From: Hsuehochloa calcarea
Lineage: Eukaryota; Streptophyta; Magnoliopsida; Poales; Poaceae
NCBI GenBank assembly: GCA_036346395.1
Contig: CM070603.1
Coordinates: forward strand, 29,297,045-29,361,044
DNA length: 64,000 nt
Direction: 5' to 3'
Shown here: positions 24,301 to 34,830 of the stretch, piece by piece
How positions within the stretch are numbered: the stretch's first letter is position 1
Layout of the letters: every line of letters starts with the position of its first letter
The notes under the pieces: generated by a model
Databases searched by the model: none
The model's input: the letters and a program-made list of their open reading frames with translations, nothing else
What the model was told of the DNA's origin: nothing
Translations under genes and position numbers: made by a program

Positions 24301-24829
24301 CGAATAAAATAAAATCCACCTTTACGGCAGCACCAAATGAAAGTACGGAACTACACAACAGTTAGCCAAGAACTTCATCCCCAAAACGCCGAAATTGATT
24401 CACACCACCGGACCAAACCACGAACCCCCCATCAAAACCCGATCAGCCAGCAAGATCTGATCACCTGAGCCGACAAGACAGCCCCCACGGCCCACGTACC
24501 TCGACGCGCGCCGGATCCACCGTGGCGTACTCCCTCTGGAACACGTAGACGTGCTTGGGCCCCGCCGAGACCCGCCTCTCCGGCTCGGCCCTGAGCCGGT
24601 CGGACGCGGCGCGGAGCCCGGGGCTCCCCATGAGCGCCGCCACGAGCTCCCTCCCGCCGCTCCCCTGCAAGAACCGGGCGTTGAGAATATCAGAGAGCGC
24701 ACGCACCGCACCCACGTACCACGTACACGCAAGCCCCTACAGGCGCACGGCCTCGCCTGAGTATATACGCACCGAGGGCGCGGAGCCGGAGGAGGAGGGG
24801 GAGACGGGCTCGCCATCGACAAGGAGCAT
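21340..24829 (-). CDS. NTAN1: Protein N-terminal asparagine amidohydrolase, complete, 9 exons
   Basis: Exons (minus strand): 24773-24829, 24500-24664, 23613-23677, 23363-23456, 23240-23278, 22953-23138, 22418-22596, 21745-21864, 21340-21448. They total 1,014 nt, 337 residues plus TAG; all introns are GT-AG and every phase joins. The enzyme deamidates N-terminal Asn to Asp, the first step feeding such proteins to arginylation and the PRT6 branch of the Arg/N-degron pathway. Visible family motifs are MLLVDGEPV at the start, HVYVFQREYATVDPARVE, the catalytic GTDEATTC (Cys84, equivalent to Cys75 of human NTAN1), SHMDFPRIV, VHLIGGF, SYPLCCKIVEAL, SRCPDEVVRRIRVS, LLETYDTHTDSF, STSPAAEPPHFVENERR and the C-terminal WEETFPKYKPRVF. 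The start was chosen at 24829 because homologues begin with M-hydrophobic-VDG; an upstream in-frame ATG lacks family similarity. It looks fully functional. Confidence 0.95.
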
Positions 24830-25240
24830 GTCGCCGCCGGAGCTGGAGGAGCGAGTGAGGGTTGCAGAGGGGAACAAACTTCCAAGTTTCACGTGGTTTG
24901 ATTTGTTCGCTCCTGTGCGCTTGTGATGGATAAGCACTGCGATTAGCGGGTTTAGTCTGGTCGTCGGCTGCGACGTGGCAGGCACGTTCGGCTGATTCCA
25001 ATGTCCAAACAAATCCGATATGTCTATTGATGGTGGACTTGACTGGCTTCACGCTGTGCAGTGAGTCATCAGTGACACTGACAAGTGCATAAATATTCTC
25101 GTGCCACTATACGGCACGCATCACAGCTCACACGAACGAAGCTTCTATTTCCACCGAAACCGTCCATAGAAAACCGCGAGCGGTCAGATCAAGAAGCTGC
25201 TTCTGGCACCTGCAGCACAATTACAACGCAGATTTATGAA
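24830..25240 (-). promoter_or_regulatory. 5'UTR and promoter region of NTAN1
   Basis: Immediately upstream of the NTAN1 start codon (minus strand). The first 60 nt are GC-rich and suit a 5'UTR. I see no confident TATA box. Nothing else is recognised up to the Helitron-like end at 25241. Confidence 0.35.
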
Positions 25241-25640
25241 TCTTTTACTACTTTGAAAGAATATGGCAGTCGTGATTGATGCATTCTTTGTTCTTGCTTG
25301 ATCGTTCCACCACTCGCTTCAATCACTAACACATGAGCATTCACTATTCGATTGATTTCGCTTCTCTTTCTCTGATCCCCTTGGCTTCCGGTTACAAAAA
25401 CGCTTTCGTATCGATAAGTCATCCAGCACCGCTTTAGCGTAAATCACTTCGATCTCAACAAATAAATATCTATCTTTACTACTTAAAAAATATAGTTATA
25501 GTGAATGATGCGTTCTTCGTTCCCTCTCTTGTCCCTTCAATTGTTCCACTACTCGCTCTAATCGCCAACATATGTGCATTGGCTACTCGATCAATTCCAC
25601 CTCCTCGATCCCTCTTGGCTTCCATTTACATATACATTTG
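25241..25640 (+). mobile_element. Two Helitron-like 5' ends in tandem
   Basis: At 25241 TCTTTTACTACTTTGAAAG and at 25473 TCTTTACTACTTAAAAAA both follow an A and resemble the TCTCTACTAC 5' end of grass Helitrons. The sequences after each are related for about 150 bp (GTGATTGATGCATTCTTTG against GTGAATGATGCGTTCTTCG, then CTTGGCTTCC in both), so this is a 232-bp spaced diverged duplication. No 3' end was found downstream. Confidence 0.5.
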
Positions 25641-26700
25641 ATTGCATCACGATGACATGCGGTCATACAGCTATACTATCATCATCATGTGTTTCATTGT
25701 CCGTTGAAAGGGCGAGACTGGTGATTTGGACATCGACGACGTGGCTAGGAGGCATTGGCCACGTCGTTGGGCCGCGGGTCTGATGTGTTCACTACAGTGC
25801 GATGGAGCGAGCGTAGCGCATGGCGGTAGAGTCGAAGGTCAGCGCAAGCACATCGACAGAGGTGCTACGCTGGCCGCATCGGAGTTTGATCATAAGTACC
25901 AAATACGATAGCGGAAGAGCGAAGTAGGCTAGGATAAGCCTCACCGTGACACCCTGACGAGAGTAGATGGACTGACGTAAAGTAAACTCAACAACGGATA
26001 ACAACAGCTCAACATGTTAAGGTAATATGTTTTCTCCGTGACAACGCATAAACATATACCTAGTGGTAGTATATATCACCATGTACTGCTGCAATTTTTC
26101 TTTCCAGAGAAGACAAGGAGCCATCTGGATGATGAGATAGACAGAGCCGTCCAGATTAGTTGGCTTGGCGGAGCCGGCCACAGCTCAAGTCTCGAGTTGG
26201 GCTAGCTGTTTTTGAGTTGTACTTGAATATTTAATAATTTTTCTAATTTTTTTATATAAATTTTAAGACTAATAAGATTCTCTATAGCTAACCCTGGCTG
26301 CACCCTTAGTTGTAGGAACTGATAGGAAGCATGGCAGCGGAAGGCCTTTACTGTCACGCATGACGCATCTGATCAAACTTAGCCAGGAGCTACGAAGCTG
26401 GCCACTCCGACCGCTGGGAACACATCCCATTCTCAACACGACTCATGTTTGATGGAACAAGTAACAAATTGGTTCTAGTTACTCCATTGGAAGCATCAAT
26501 TATATAGCCCAAAAAACACTTGGATCAACGAAATCAAGCTAGGCCCAACAAGTCAACCTAAGAGCACACGCGGCCCGGCCAATCGGCCATCTCTGCCTCC
26601 ACTTTCACGGTTCCGCCGCCTCCCCCTCGCCGTCTTTCCGATCTCCCCTCCTCTCCACCTACAGAAGAAGGCGGCGGTGGCTGCGGGAGGTTGGTGAGTG
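25641..26700. other. Intergenic region upstream of the small membrane-protein gene
   Basis: No coding sequence recognised. The last 120 nt are GC-rich and probably include the 5'UTR and core promoter of the gene starting at 26701; a GGCCCAAC-type motif lies near 26541 and an AT-rich TATATAG at about 26498. Confidence 0.35.
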
Positions 26701-27071
26701 ATGGCGCCGCCCGGGTCGCGCCGGTGGGCGTACGTGCGGATCATGGCCGGAACCATCCTCGGCGGCGTCCTCGGCTTCTTCGTCATGCACCGCGTCGAGA
26801 CCTCCTACAAGGCATGTTGAATCCCGCCATTCCCTCTCCTGCCCCGACTCCCCCGCTTCTTCCTCCCTCTCCTGCCCCACCTCTCTACTGCAACTTGTAA
26901 AGCCTTGGTCGTCTCAACTCGCTGCTCTTCTGCTTGTGTGCTGCGCAGGCGAGGATGGAGGAGAGGCTGCGCAGGTACGAGGCGCACATGCTCGCCAAGG
27001 CGAAGGAGGCGCAGCACCTGCAGGACGAGGAGCAGCGCAAGGACCAGGCCCAACTCCTGCCGGACTCGTGA
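26701..27071 (+). CDS. Small conserved single-pass membrane protein, 77 aa
   Basis: Exon 1 is 26701-26811 (37 codons) and exon 2 is 26949-27071 (40 codons plus TGA). The intron begins with GC, not GT (AAG|GCATGT), and ends GCGCAG, a GC-AG intron; no GT donor gives a sensible join. The protein starts MAPPGSRRWAYVRIMAG, has one membrane segment at about residues 12-29 (glycine-rich, ILGGVLGFFVMH), then a highly charged helical tail (RMEERLRRYEAHM, KEAQHLQDEEQRKDQ). Similar short proteins with the WAYVR-MAG-GGxLGF pattern occur across land plants. Small size, one membrane span and a charged tail would suit a mitochondrial inner-membrane accessory subunit, but I do not assign a function. Confidence 0.8.
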
Positions 27072-27987
27072 TCTCCTCCTCGCGGTAGCTCGCCTTCTTC
27101 AGTTGTTAGGTGAGTACTACTGCTAGCTAGCTTGTCTCCCAGGCAGTTCTATGGTATCAGGTGAATCTTGGAGTTTGATATCTTAGATTTCAGCCGTTTT
27201 GGTTGCTTTTTTAGTATCTTAGATTGTTCAAATTTAAGCTTTAGTATTTTCGACGTCCCTGTAGTTACCTGCTTCGGTTATTTTGGATTCAAGTATGAAT
27301 GTAGAACGAGTTATTGAGGCTAGTCAATAGGTTTGGCTTAATCTAGTAGTGTTGGCATTGCCATTGCCATTACCATAATGGAGGATTGGCATGGAGCAAA
27401 TCAACAAATTTTGTTATACCTGGTACTGCTGTTGTGGCCTTGGGATTACTGAAACAGCAGATTTTTCAGGACATATTGCGAAGGGTGTAACATTTCACTA
27501 GGCATGATAAAGCTGGAGTGTTATCACATTTTTGGTCAAAGTAAGGGGAACTAATGAATGGTTCAAGTTAAGATGTTTAGCTTGTATGGTACAATTGATA
27601 TTGTTGAAATTGTAAAAAAAAAGTCTCCGGGAATTGACCATAACCATTGAATGAATGGTAATGGCAATCGTGTTGGGGTCGCCGAACTAAGGTTTACTCA
27701 AGCTGTTCGGCATCCTCACAATATCATTTTCTCGTGTTGCATCATAGCATGCAACTCAAAATGCAAACATATTTCGAGCATCATATATGATATAAAGATA
27801 CACAAATTTGTGCCTAAAAGTGCTTTGTTACAACATCCCATTTGGATATCTGGAACACCTATAAAATTAATTGCAACTATACTTTGTTGCAACACACCCA
27901 TTCAGGAACAGATCATTTCCTGTAAGACATAGTATTAGATATGCTTTCATGTATGCCAGCAGTTCATTGGCAGGAGTGGGCGTGGAC
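27072..27987 (+). other. 3'UTR start and following non-coding sequence
   Basis: The stop codon at 27069-27071 is followed by about 38 nt and then a strong splice donor GTGAGT at 27110, in the 3'UTR. The rest to 27978 is AT-rich with no gene recognised, and 27979-27987 is the left target duplication of the next element. Confidence 0.45.
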
Positions 27988-28403
27988 CGAGGTTATTTAA
28001 GCGTCGCTTGGTGTCACCTTGCCAAGCATGGCTATGGCGTCCCCATGGTGTTGCTTAGGTGGTGTTTGGCGTCGAGGACGGTTGAGGCTGCCTCGAGCAG
28101 GAGATAAGGAGATGGGAGGAGAGGGGGCCAGTGGGGAAAATTGAAGAGGAGTCGAGGAGAACTTGCCATGTGAAGCCGTAAACCCTAACGTCGCCTCCAT
28201 CCCCGATGCTGCGGCCATCTGCTGCTACGCCATAGTCCTGCCTCCATCCCCGTCGCGGCGTCGCCCTCTCCGCTGTGCTCTAGATCCAGATCCAGGTATG
28301 CCCCTCCCGGCCGGCCAAAGCCCTGGCTGGTCTGACCAGGAGGGAGGTGGAGGCGCTGGGCGCGAGCAGAACAGAGGCCGGGGAGGCCGGGAGGGGAGGC
28401 CAG

Positions 28404-28561
28404 TGTTAGAAAAGATAAGGCTAGGGTTTGGCTATTCACAATTGTGCAGTTTATTGATAAATGGAAGAGTATATATAGAGAAGAGTACATAGGCCTCATG
28501 GGCTACATGGGCCACATGGACTAAGAGAGAGGGGGAGAATACACAACCAACACTCTTAACA
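28404..28561 (-). repeat. 3' LTR of copia element 1
   Basis: Runs TGTTAGAAAAG to CTCTTAACA on the plus strand and aligns with 33135-33287 throughout, with scattered substitutions and small indels. Confidence 0.9.
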
Positions 28562-28572
28562 CCCCTTCAAAC

Positions 28573-31500
28573 TCAAGGTGGATCAGGAGGATCTGATGCA
28601 CTGAGTTTGAGTAGATGAAGTCGATGATGCTCTCGAGTCTGAGCTTTAGTGAAGAAATCTGCAACTTGAAGCTCCGAGGGAGCATACTTGAGGGCGATGG
28701 TCGACTGCTGATAATGAGATCGTGTAAAGGATGCATCAACACCAATGTGCTTTGTCAGCTCATGCTTGACTGGATCACTGGCAATCTGAATGACACTTGT
28801 ATTGTCACAATAGATAGGTGTAGGATTATCACAATGGACACCTAGATCAATCAAGAGTCATCGAAGCCAAATGATCTCTGAGGTGGTAGCGGCAAGAGCT
28901 CGAAGCTCAGCCTCTGCACTAGAGCGTGACACCGCAGTCTACTTTTTGGACTTCCGGGCAATAAGCGAAGTACCAAGAGAGATACAGTAGCCAGTGATTG
29001 ATCAGCGATCAGTAAGATCACTCGCCCAAGTGGAGTCAGAGCAAGTAGATCCTGAACGTAGCGATGCTGAGAGAGATAGTAACCATCATTATCAGAATGA
29101 ACTTTAATCCCCAGAAAACAACTCATGATCCCAAATCGGATATCATAAATTGTCCGCTCAATTTCTTCTTGACAAAAACCACTTAGTCCATGTCATCTCC
29201 TGTGATCAGCATATCATATACATACAACAGAAGCAAAGTACGACCCCGCTAAGAAGTGTGAATAAACAAGCAGAGTCATGCTCACTCGGAGTAAGACCAG
29301 TAGCTCGAATCACAGAACTGAAACGCTTGAACCAAGCACGAGGAGCATGCTTAAGACCATATAGAGCACGTTTAAGGTGACAAATATAGCCTGTAGGAGC
29401 CTCCACACGGGGGTGGTCATATAGACCTCTTCATGTAGATCACCATGAAGAAAAACATTCTTGACATTCATATGAGATATAGTCCATGTGCGTATTGTTG
29501 CAATTGCAATAAGAGTATGGAATGTGGTCATATGAGCAACTGGAGTAAAAGTCTCATCATAATCTCGACCATAAACTTGCTGAAAACCTCTTGCAACAAG
29601 ACGAGTCTTGTATCGCTCTACTGACTCATCTGACTTGTTCTTTACTTAGTACACTTACTTGCAAGTGATAAGAATAACACCAGATGGCAGCGGAACAAGA
29701 TCCCAAGTGCTTGTACACTCTAATGCTATGAGCTCCTCTGTCATAGCCAACTGTCACTTAGGTATATTGGCAGCCTTCTAATAAGTACTCGGCTCAACTA
29801 CAGCACCTGCACGAGAAAAACCACATGTTTCTGGTGCCTGAATAGAAGAACGATCACGTAAGGCATATCGTGATGTAATAGAACGATCGTCGGAGTCGGT
29901 GGTACTGGCCAGAGGGTCAAGTGTAGGAGAGGACGACTGAGGATCAGAAGGAACTCTCTTTCGACGACTATAGTGATAGGGGAAAGTGGAAGTGTCAGAA
30001 ATGGTGGAACTGGTGGAGGAGACACACTAGAAGGTGAAACTGTTGGAGAAGATGTATCTGGAGAAGACAAGTTTGGTGAAAGTATGGGAGGTAGACACAA
30101 AAAGGAGGTGGAATCTGTGGAAGGAGTGTGATGTGTAGAAGGATGATAAAAGATAGGTTGACCCTTGTCAAAGTTCACATCACGAGAGATGCGAATGCGA
30201 CGTGCTGAGGGATCATAGCAACGATAGCCCTTATGCTCAGGACTATAACCCAGAAAGACACACTCAACTGACTGAGCACTCAGCTTGGTGAGCTCACGAG
30301 GTGCTAGAAGGACATAACAGACACAACCAAAGACACGAAGATGAGCATAGTGAGAAGGTGCTCTATACAGGACCTCACCAGGATATTTGCCCTGAAGCTT
30401 GGAAGAAGGCTGACGGTTGATGAGATAGACTGTCATAGAGATTGCTTCCCCCAGATGTGAGAGGGAACAAAGTTGGAGATGAGAAGAGTACGAGCAATCT
30501 CAATGATATGACGATGCTTACGCTCAGCAACACCATTATGAGCATGAGAACCAAGACATGAGAGCTGAGGAAGAGTACCCTCAGAAGAAAGGAACCGAAA
30601 GACTGATGAAAGATATTCTCCCCTAGAGTCATAATGGGAAACACAAATGGAAGAAGAAAATTGTGTATGAACCATCTTAGTAAAAGACTGATAAATGAAA
30701 ATCAACTGAGAGCGATGTTTCATAAAGTAGATCCAAGTATATATCATCAACAAATATGACATAATAACTATGACCACTCTTCGAATCAAAAGGAGATGGA
30801 CCCATACACCTGAACGCACCAAATTAAAAGGACCAGAAGACCGAGAGGTACTACTGGAATATGAAAGTTGTAGCTGTTTCCTTAGCTTACAACCAGTACA
30901 ATAAAAACTAGACTCAACAGTGACATGACCTAAGGAACCCTGATGAACTAGAGTGGTGAGGTGAGCTCCACAAAGATGACCAAGTCTATGATGCCACTTG
31001 CTGAAGGAAGAACCAACGGGAGATTGTGGTGATGACATAGTAGAAGACACTAAGGCCTTTGATGTATTGGAGGAAGGAAGATGTAAGGTGTCCAAGACAT
31101 AGAGACTTGGAGAGCCTCTACGACAATGGCCAGAACCAATCACTCTTTTGCTCTGACGATCCTGAATGAAACAAGAAGAATCATCAAATCTAATGAAACA
31201 ATTCATATCAATGAGTTGACCAACATAAAGAAGGTTCATAGATAGCTAAGGAACAAAAGACACATCAGGAACAGAGAAGCGAGATGTAGAAAGAATGTCC
31301 TGATGGGTAACAAAGCAAGATGTACCATCAGCAGTGTGAACATATGTAGCATCGGTCACGGGCCTAAGAGCAACAAGCTGAGAGCTGTCAGATGTGACAT
31401 GAAAAGAAGTACCCGAGTCCAGAACCCAAGGATGAGCAGCGCTAGGAGCAGAAGGTGCAACTGAGGTAGTTATAGCGAACATCGATCCGAGGTTCTGATG

Positions 31501-32429
31501 GGTGTGGGTGTGGTAGCGATGGCGCTCCGAGAAGTGCTCTCGGAGGCCCAGTAGGTGCTCCACGACGACGATCAGATGGGTGTCTGGCACGATAATCAAT
31601 AAGTTGATCTGGATGTAACTTGAAGCACTTGTCAACAAGATGACCAGTCATCTTGCAATGAGAACATACCAACACTCCTGTGGTGTCGCTCTGATAGATC
31701 CAGACCGCTGTGAGATACCTAAGACATCATGTGGTGAGGATCCTGAGGTAAGCATAAGTGAATGAAGATGAGTCTCCTCTGCAATCAAACTAGAGAGCAC
31801 CTCAATCAAAGTCGGTGGAGTGTGATAGTTGAATAATTGAGTACGAACAGGCTCAAACTCTGATCGAAGCCCCATCACAAACTGATACATGAGCGTATGC
31901 TGAGCATACTCATATTTGGCAACACAACACTGGCAAGCAGCAACAGCCTTCGATGTCATAGACTCTAGAGGGCCAATGATATGAGTGAAAGCACTACAAC
32001 ACTCCTCCACTGATTGATCCTGCTGCTGCTGAATACTATGAAGGTTCTTGAGCAATGTGAAGTGAAGAGCACCACTGGATTGAATATATCTCTTCTCAAA
32101 GTATGTCCACAACTGCTTGGTTGAAGTATGATCTCTCGACTAATCCTCAAAGAAACATCAACACTCAGAACAAGACTAGTCATGACACGATCATCCTCTT
32201 TCTGCCAAGCCTTAACTACCTCAACATCAACCTTCTTCAGATCAGGAGGATCATTAGTTAAATGAGAGGCAAAATCATAACCTCTAAGAGTAGTCTTGAC
32301 TGAGAAGGCCCATGCTTGGTAATTCAACCCATCTAGTTTGATGTCCGTGAACACGAGAGATGAACTACCCCCAAACATCGAGTTAGATTTTGCCATCTTG
32401 ATGGACCACAACCACCAATCACCACGCAA
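28573..32429 (-). pseudogene. Copia gag-pol remnant 1
   Basis: Read right to left: gag of the UBN2 type at about 32390-31740 (LDGLNYQAWAFSVKTTLRGY; MGLRSEFEPVRTQL); zinc knuckle CSHCKMTGHLVDKC at about 31666-31625 (CX2CX4HX4C); protease WVLDSGTSFH near 31430; pre-integrase WHHRLGH near 30990; integrase with the NGVAERKHRH region near 30530; a GYSPEHKGYRCYDP linker near 30230; reverse transcriptase from about 29800 with ALYGLKHAPRAWF near 29350; and RNase H with DNTSVIQIASDPVKHELTKH near 28790. The RT active site reads YVYD at 29213-29224, where YVDD is usual. Frameshifts and stops recur, so it is not translatable as one protein. Confidence 0.9.
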
Positions 32430-32829
32430 TCAGCACAGTATCAATACAGAGAACAGAGAGTACTGAGCAGAGAGAGCAACAACCTTCAGTGCAGAGATGC
32501 AGTCATAACAAGAAGCCTTCAGTGCAGAGATGCAGTCAATACCATAGTGTAGAGATGTTGTCGTCGATGCAGAGTACAAATCGTTGGAGCAAAGGATGAA
32601 GTGGTGTAGGCAGAGGACAAATCGCTGGAGCAGATCCGATGTGGACGAAACGTCGTAGCAAATCCGGCGTGGACGTCGACACGGTGACATCGAGCGTGGA
32701 TCCGACGATGTGGATAGGGGAAGGCTGGATCTTCTAGTGAGCTGCTCGGGATCTTTGTCGTAGTGGACGGCGACGTCGGGGAAGGCCGGATCTTCGTCGG
32801 TGGCGTGGATAGGGCAAGAATCTTCCCCG

Positions 32830-33040
32830 TGCACAACAACCGGATCTTCGTCGTGTGCCGATGGGCGAGCTTTAAGCACCGAGTGCCGTCTAGCTGGTCG
32901 GGTGAAAAAGCAGAGGATCGGGCCGAGTGACGCAACAACCGGATCTTCATTGTGCACCGATGGGCGAGCTTCGAGCACCGAGCACCGTCTGGCTGGTCGG
33001 GGTGAAGAAGCAGAGGATCGGGCCGAGCGGCGAGTAGTGG
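32830..33040 (-). repeat. 99-bp tandem duplication in the copia 1 leader
   Basis: CCGGATCTTC at 32840 and 32939 begins two adjacent units about 99 bp long, sharing CCGATGGGCGAGCTT and GCAGAGGATCGGGCCGAG. It lies between the PBS and gag in a GC-rich, untranslated or poorly coding leader. Confidence 0.75.
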
Positions 33041-33122
33041 CTCGGGCCCACCAGCCCATGGCGGAGGAAACAGAAATACAATGATGGCGGCGACTATGCA
33101 AACATGGGTAGAGTTGGAGAGA

Positions 33123-33134
33123 GCTCTGATACCA
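33123..33134 (-). other. Primer-binding site of copia element 1
   Basis: Minus-strand TGGTATCAGAGC, complementary to initiator Met tRNA, immediately adjoins the 5' LTR. Confidence 0.9.
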
Positions 33135-33287
33135 TGTTAGAAAAGATAAGGTTAGGGTTTGGCTATTCACAAATGTGCAGTTTATTGATTAATAGAAAAA
33201 TATATATAAAGAAGAGTGCATGGGCTCATGGGCTACATGGACCACATAGGGAGAGAGGGAGAGAATACACAACCAACACTTTTAAGA
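33135..33287 (-). repeat. 5' LTR of copia element 1
   Basis: Runs TGTTAGAAAAG to CTTTTAAGA on the plus strand; the terminal ACA of the partner LTR has become AGA. Adjacent to the PBS, so this is the 5' LTR on the minus strand. Confidence 0.88.
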
Positions 33288-33536
33288 GCTAGGAGAAAGA
33301 GGGGGCAAGGGCGAGAGGGAGACGTTCCCGCCTCCACATGTGTTTGTGGGGCTGTGGTTGTGTGTTGTGCTGTGTGTGGTTGTGTGTGTGTGTGTGGCTA
33401 CATGTTGGAACTTGCAAGGGGATGGGTTAGGATGTTTGTATGGCGTCGCTTTGCCCCGCGCCTTAAGTGCTTTGGCGGTAAAAATGTGGTGAATCGTCTT
33501 GCCTCGCTTTATCGCTTTAATAACTATGGCGTGGAC

Positions 33537-34601
33537 GGATGGTAATAAAGTAGAAAGTGGATTTCATGCATCCATCTGTTGACAAGACAAGAACCATGGA
33601 TGTAACAAGAGTCAAATTACATAAGCCCTACCAACTTGTGGCTAGTCCAACCGATATGGTACCCATCTATTGTGGCTAATCGCCATGGTTTGAGTCCCAC
33701 TAACTACAACTTAGGTGGGTTTATTTGTGTAGTTTTCCTTGATTTAATCCCTTGACCTCTCGGCTGTTAAGCTTTAATGACGACTATGATAACCAACCAC
33801 ACCCCTTAAAAAAGGAAAGAAAAGATAAGAAGCCCTTCCATGATGAAAAACAAATCATGCCTAGGTGCATAAAACTAGAAAGATGCATAGCTTTTCAGTC
33901 ATGGTGCTTGATTAGCCTATGGGAGGTTGAACTGTTGGAGAGGATGCACCTCTCCTACTGCATTTTAATCACCAATACTGTATTTAGCCAGCACATTATG
34001 CAACCAAAAGAACACAACTGAAAAGTTGTTTGAGATTTAAAAAAGCCAATACATTATGCAAACAAAAATACAGAATTGAAGTTGTTTGAGATAAAAAAAT
34101 GGATTGTTGTGTACAAAGTGTATTGGTTGTCCAACCTATGAGAATTGATTTATGTTGTCAAGTACCAGATAATTAAATTATCAGCTGAATAAAGATTATA
34201 GATGCAGCATACTCAGCAGTAAGAGGTGGGGTAAAGAAGCCAAAGGCTTTGTAATAACAAAATACCTCCTTAATAATTTTTTTTTAAAAAAAACGAAAGA
34301 GTTCAACTAAGCACCTACAAGAGCAACAACACACTTCTAAAATTTGTGATATGTCAAACTGCTCACGAAACGAAAGCATCCTAATACTATGATTTTCGAC
34401 TGTCGTTGTTCCCAGACTGACACTCAAAAGTTCTCAACAAGGTTGTTACATATTGTCCCTCTTTCTATTTCAGCAAATACTTCCTGCTGCGACTCATCCC
34501 AAATTTCCAGTGATAGCCTTTTTCACTACATCCTGAGCATTCACGCCAATATAATTTATTCAGCTGTATTTGAACTGATTATTATTCATGTCTTTTTGCA
34601 G
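33537..34601. other. Non-coding sequence before the candidate 3' exon
   Basis: AT-rich, with no protein I recognise. It carries a short partial direct repeat (CATTATGCAACCAAAAGAACACA and a relative, about 33990 and 34050). It ends in the pyrimidine-rich acceptor described for the candidate 3'UTR intron. Confidence 0.35.
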
Positions 34602-34830
34602 AATAACATCAGCTAGCGGCACACAGGAGTCCACACCCTTTCTTCAGAAGTAGAGGAGACGTAACATCGGTCATGTGCTTCTGGCGTGTTATGGTCATTT
34701 TGTGAACATAAAAAGTGCTTCATTTTTGCTTCTGAGAATGAGAAGTGCCCCATTTGAGGCATATGATAACTGTAATTTCATATTGTAAGATCCGGATCAT
34801 CTGTATGAACGTCGGATGTGTAACTGTAAG
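34602..34830 (+). other. Candidate terminal (3'UTR) exon
   Basis: Starts at AATAACATCAGC after a TTTTTGCAG acceptor. One frame reads TSASGTQESTPFLQK and stops, so it could also be the last coding exon of another transcript. The downstream text has the T/G-rich character of a plant 3' end. No polyadenylation signal is decisive. Confidence 0.35.

Larger units (their letters stand above)
28404..33287 (-). mobile_element. Ty1/copia retrotransposon, decayed, ~4.9 kb
   Basis: Short direct LTRs (28404-28561 and 33135-33287) bound a minus-strand gag-pol. A PBS adjoins the right LTR and a purine tract (GTTTGAAGGGG on the minus strand) adjoins the left LTR, confirming orientation. Flanking 5-mers gccag and gctag match at 4 of 5. 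It sits inside the MULE-like element. Domain order gag, zinc knuckle, protease, integrase, RT, RNase H is that of copia, but many stops and shifts make it dead. Confidence 0.92.
27988..33527. mobile_element. MULE-like element with 9-bp TSD, interrupted by a copia element
   Basis: Perfect 9-mers ggcgtggac flank the unit (27979-27987 and 33528-33536). Its ends are inverse relatives: the left has GGTTATTTAAGCG and the right, reverse-complemented, AGTTATTAAAGCG (11 of 13). Without the nested retrotransposon it is 656 bp. The interior holds GGCGTCGC-type motifs and, at 28170-28300, an exon-like GC-rich patch ending at a CAG|GTATGC donor, which could be a captured gene fragment (Pack-MULE style). 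The 9-bp TSD argues for Mutator; family not known. Confidence 0.6.
27110..34601 (+). other. Candidate 7.5-kb 3'UTR intron filled by transposons
   Basis: Donor TTAG|GTGAGT at 27110 and acceptor TTTTTGCAG at 34593-34601 could delimit an intron in the 3'UTR of the 77-aa gene. Between them lie a MULE-like element and a copia element nested in it. The acceptor is a good match (T-rich tract then CAG), and the sequence after it is exon-like. The pairing of these two sites is inference; no transcript is available. Confidence 0.35.

Noticed and set aside
24830..25012. Upstream in-frame ATG extending NTAN1 by about 60 residues
   Set aside because: The extension has no resemblance to the family, whose members start with M-hydrophobic-VDG; the ATG at 24829 fits.
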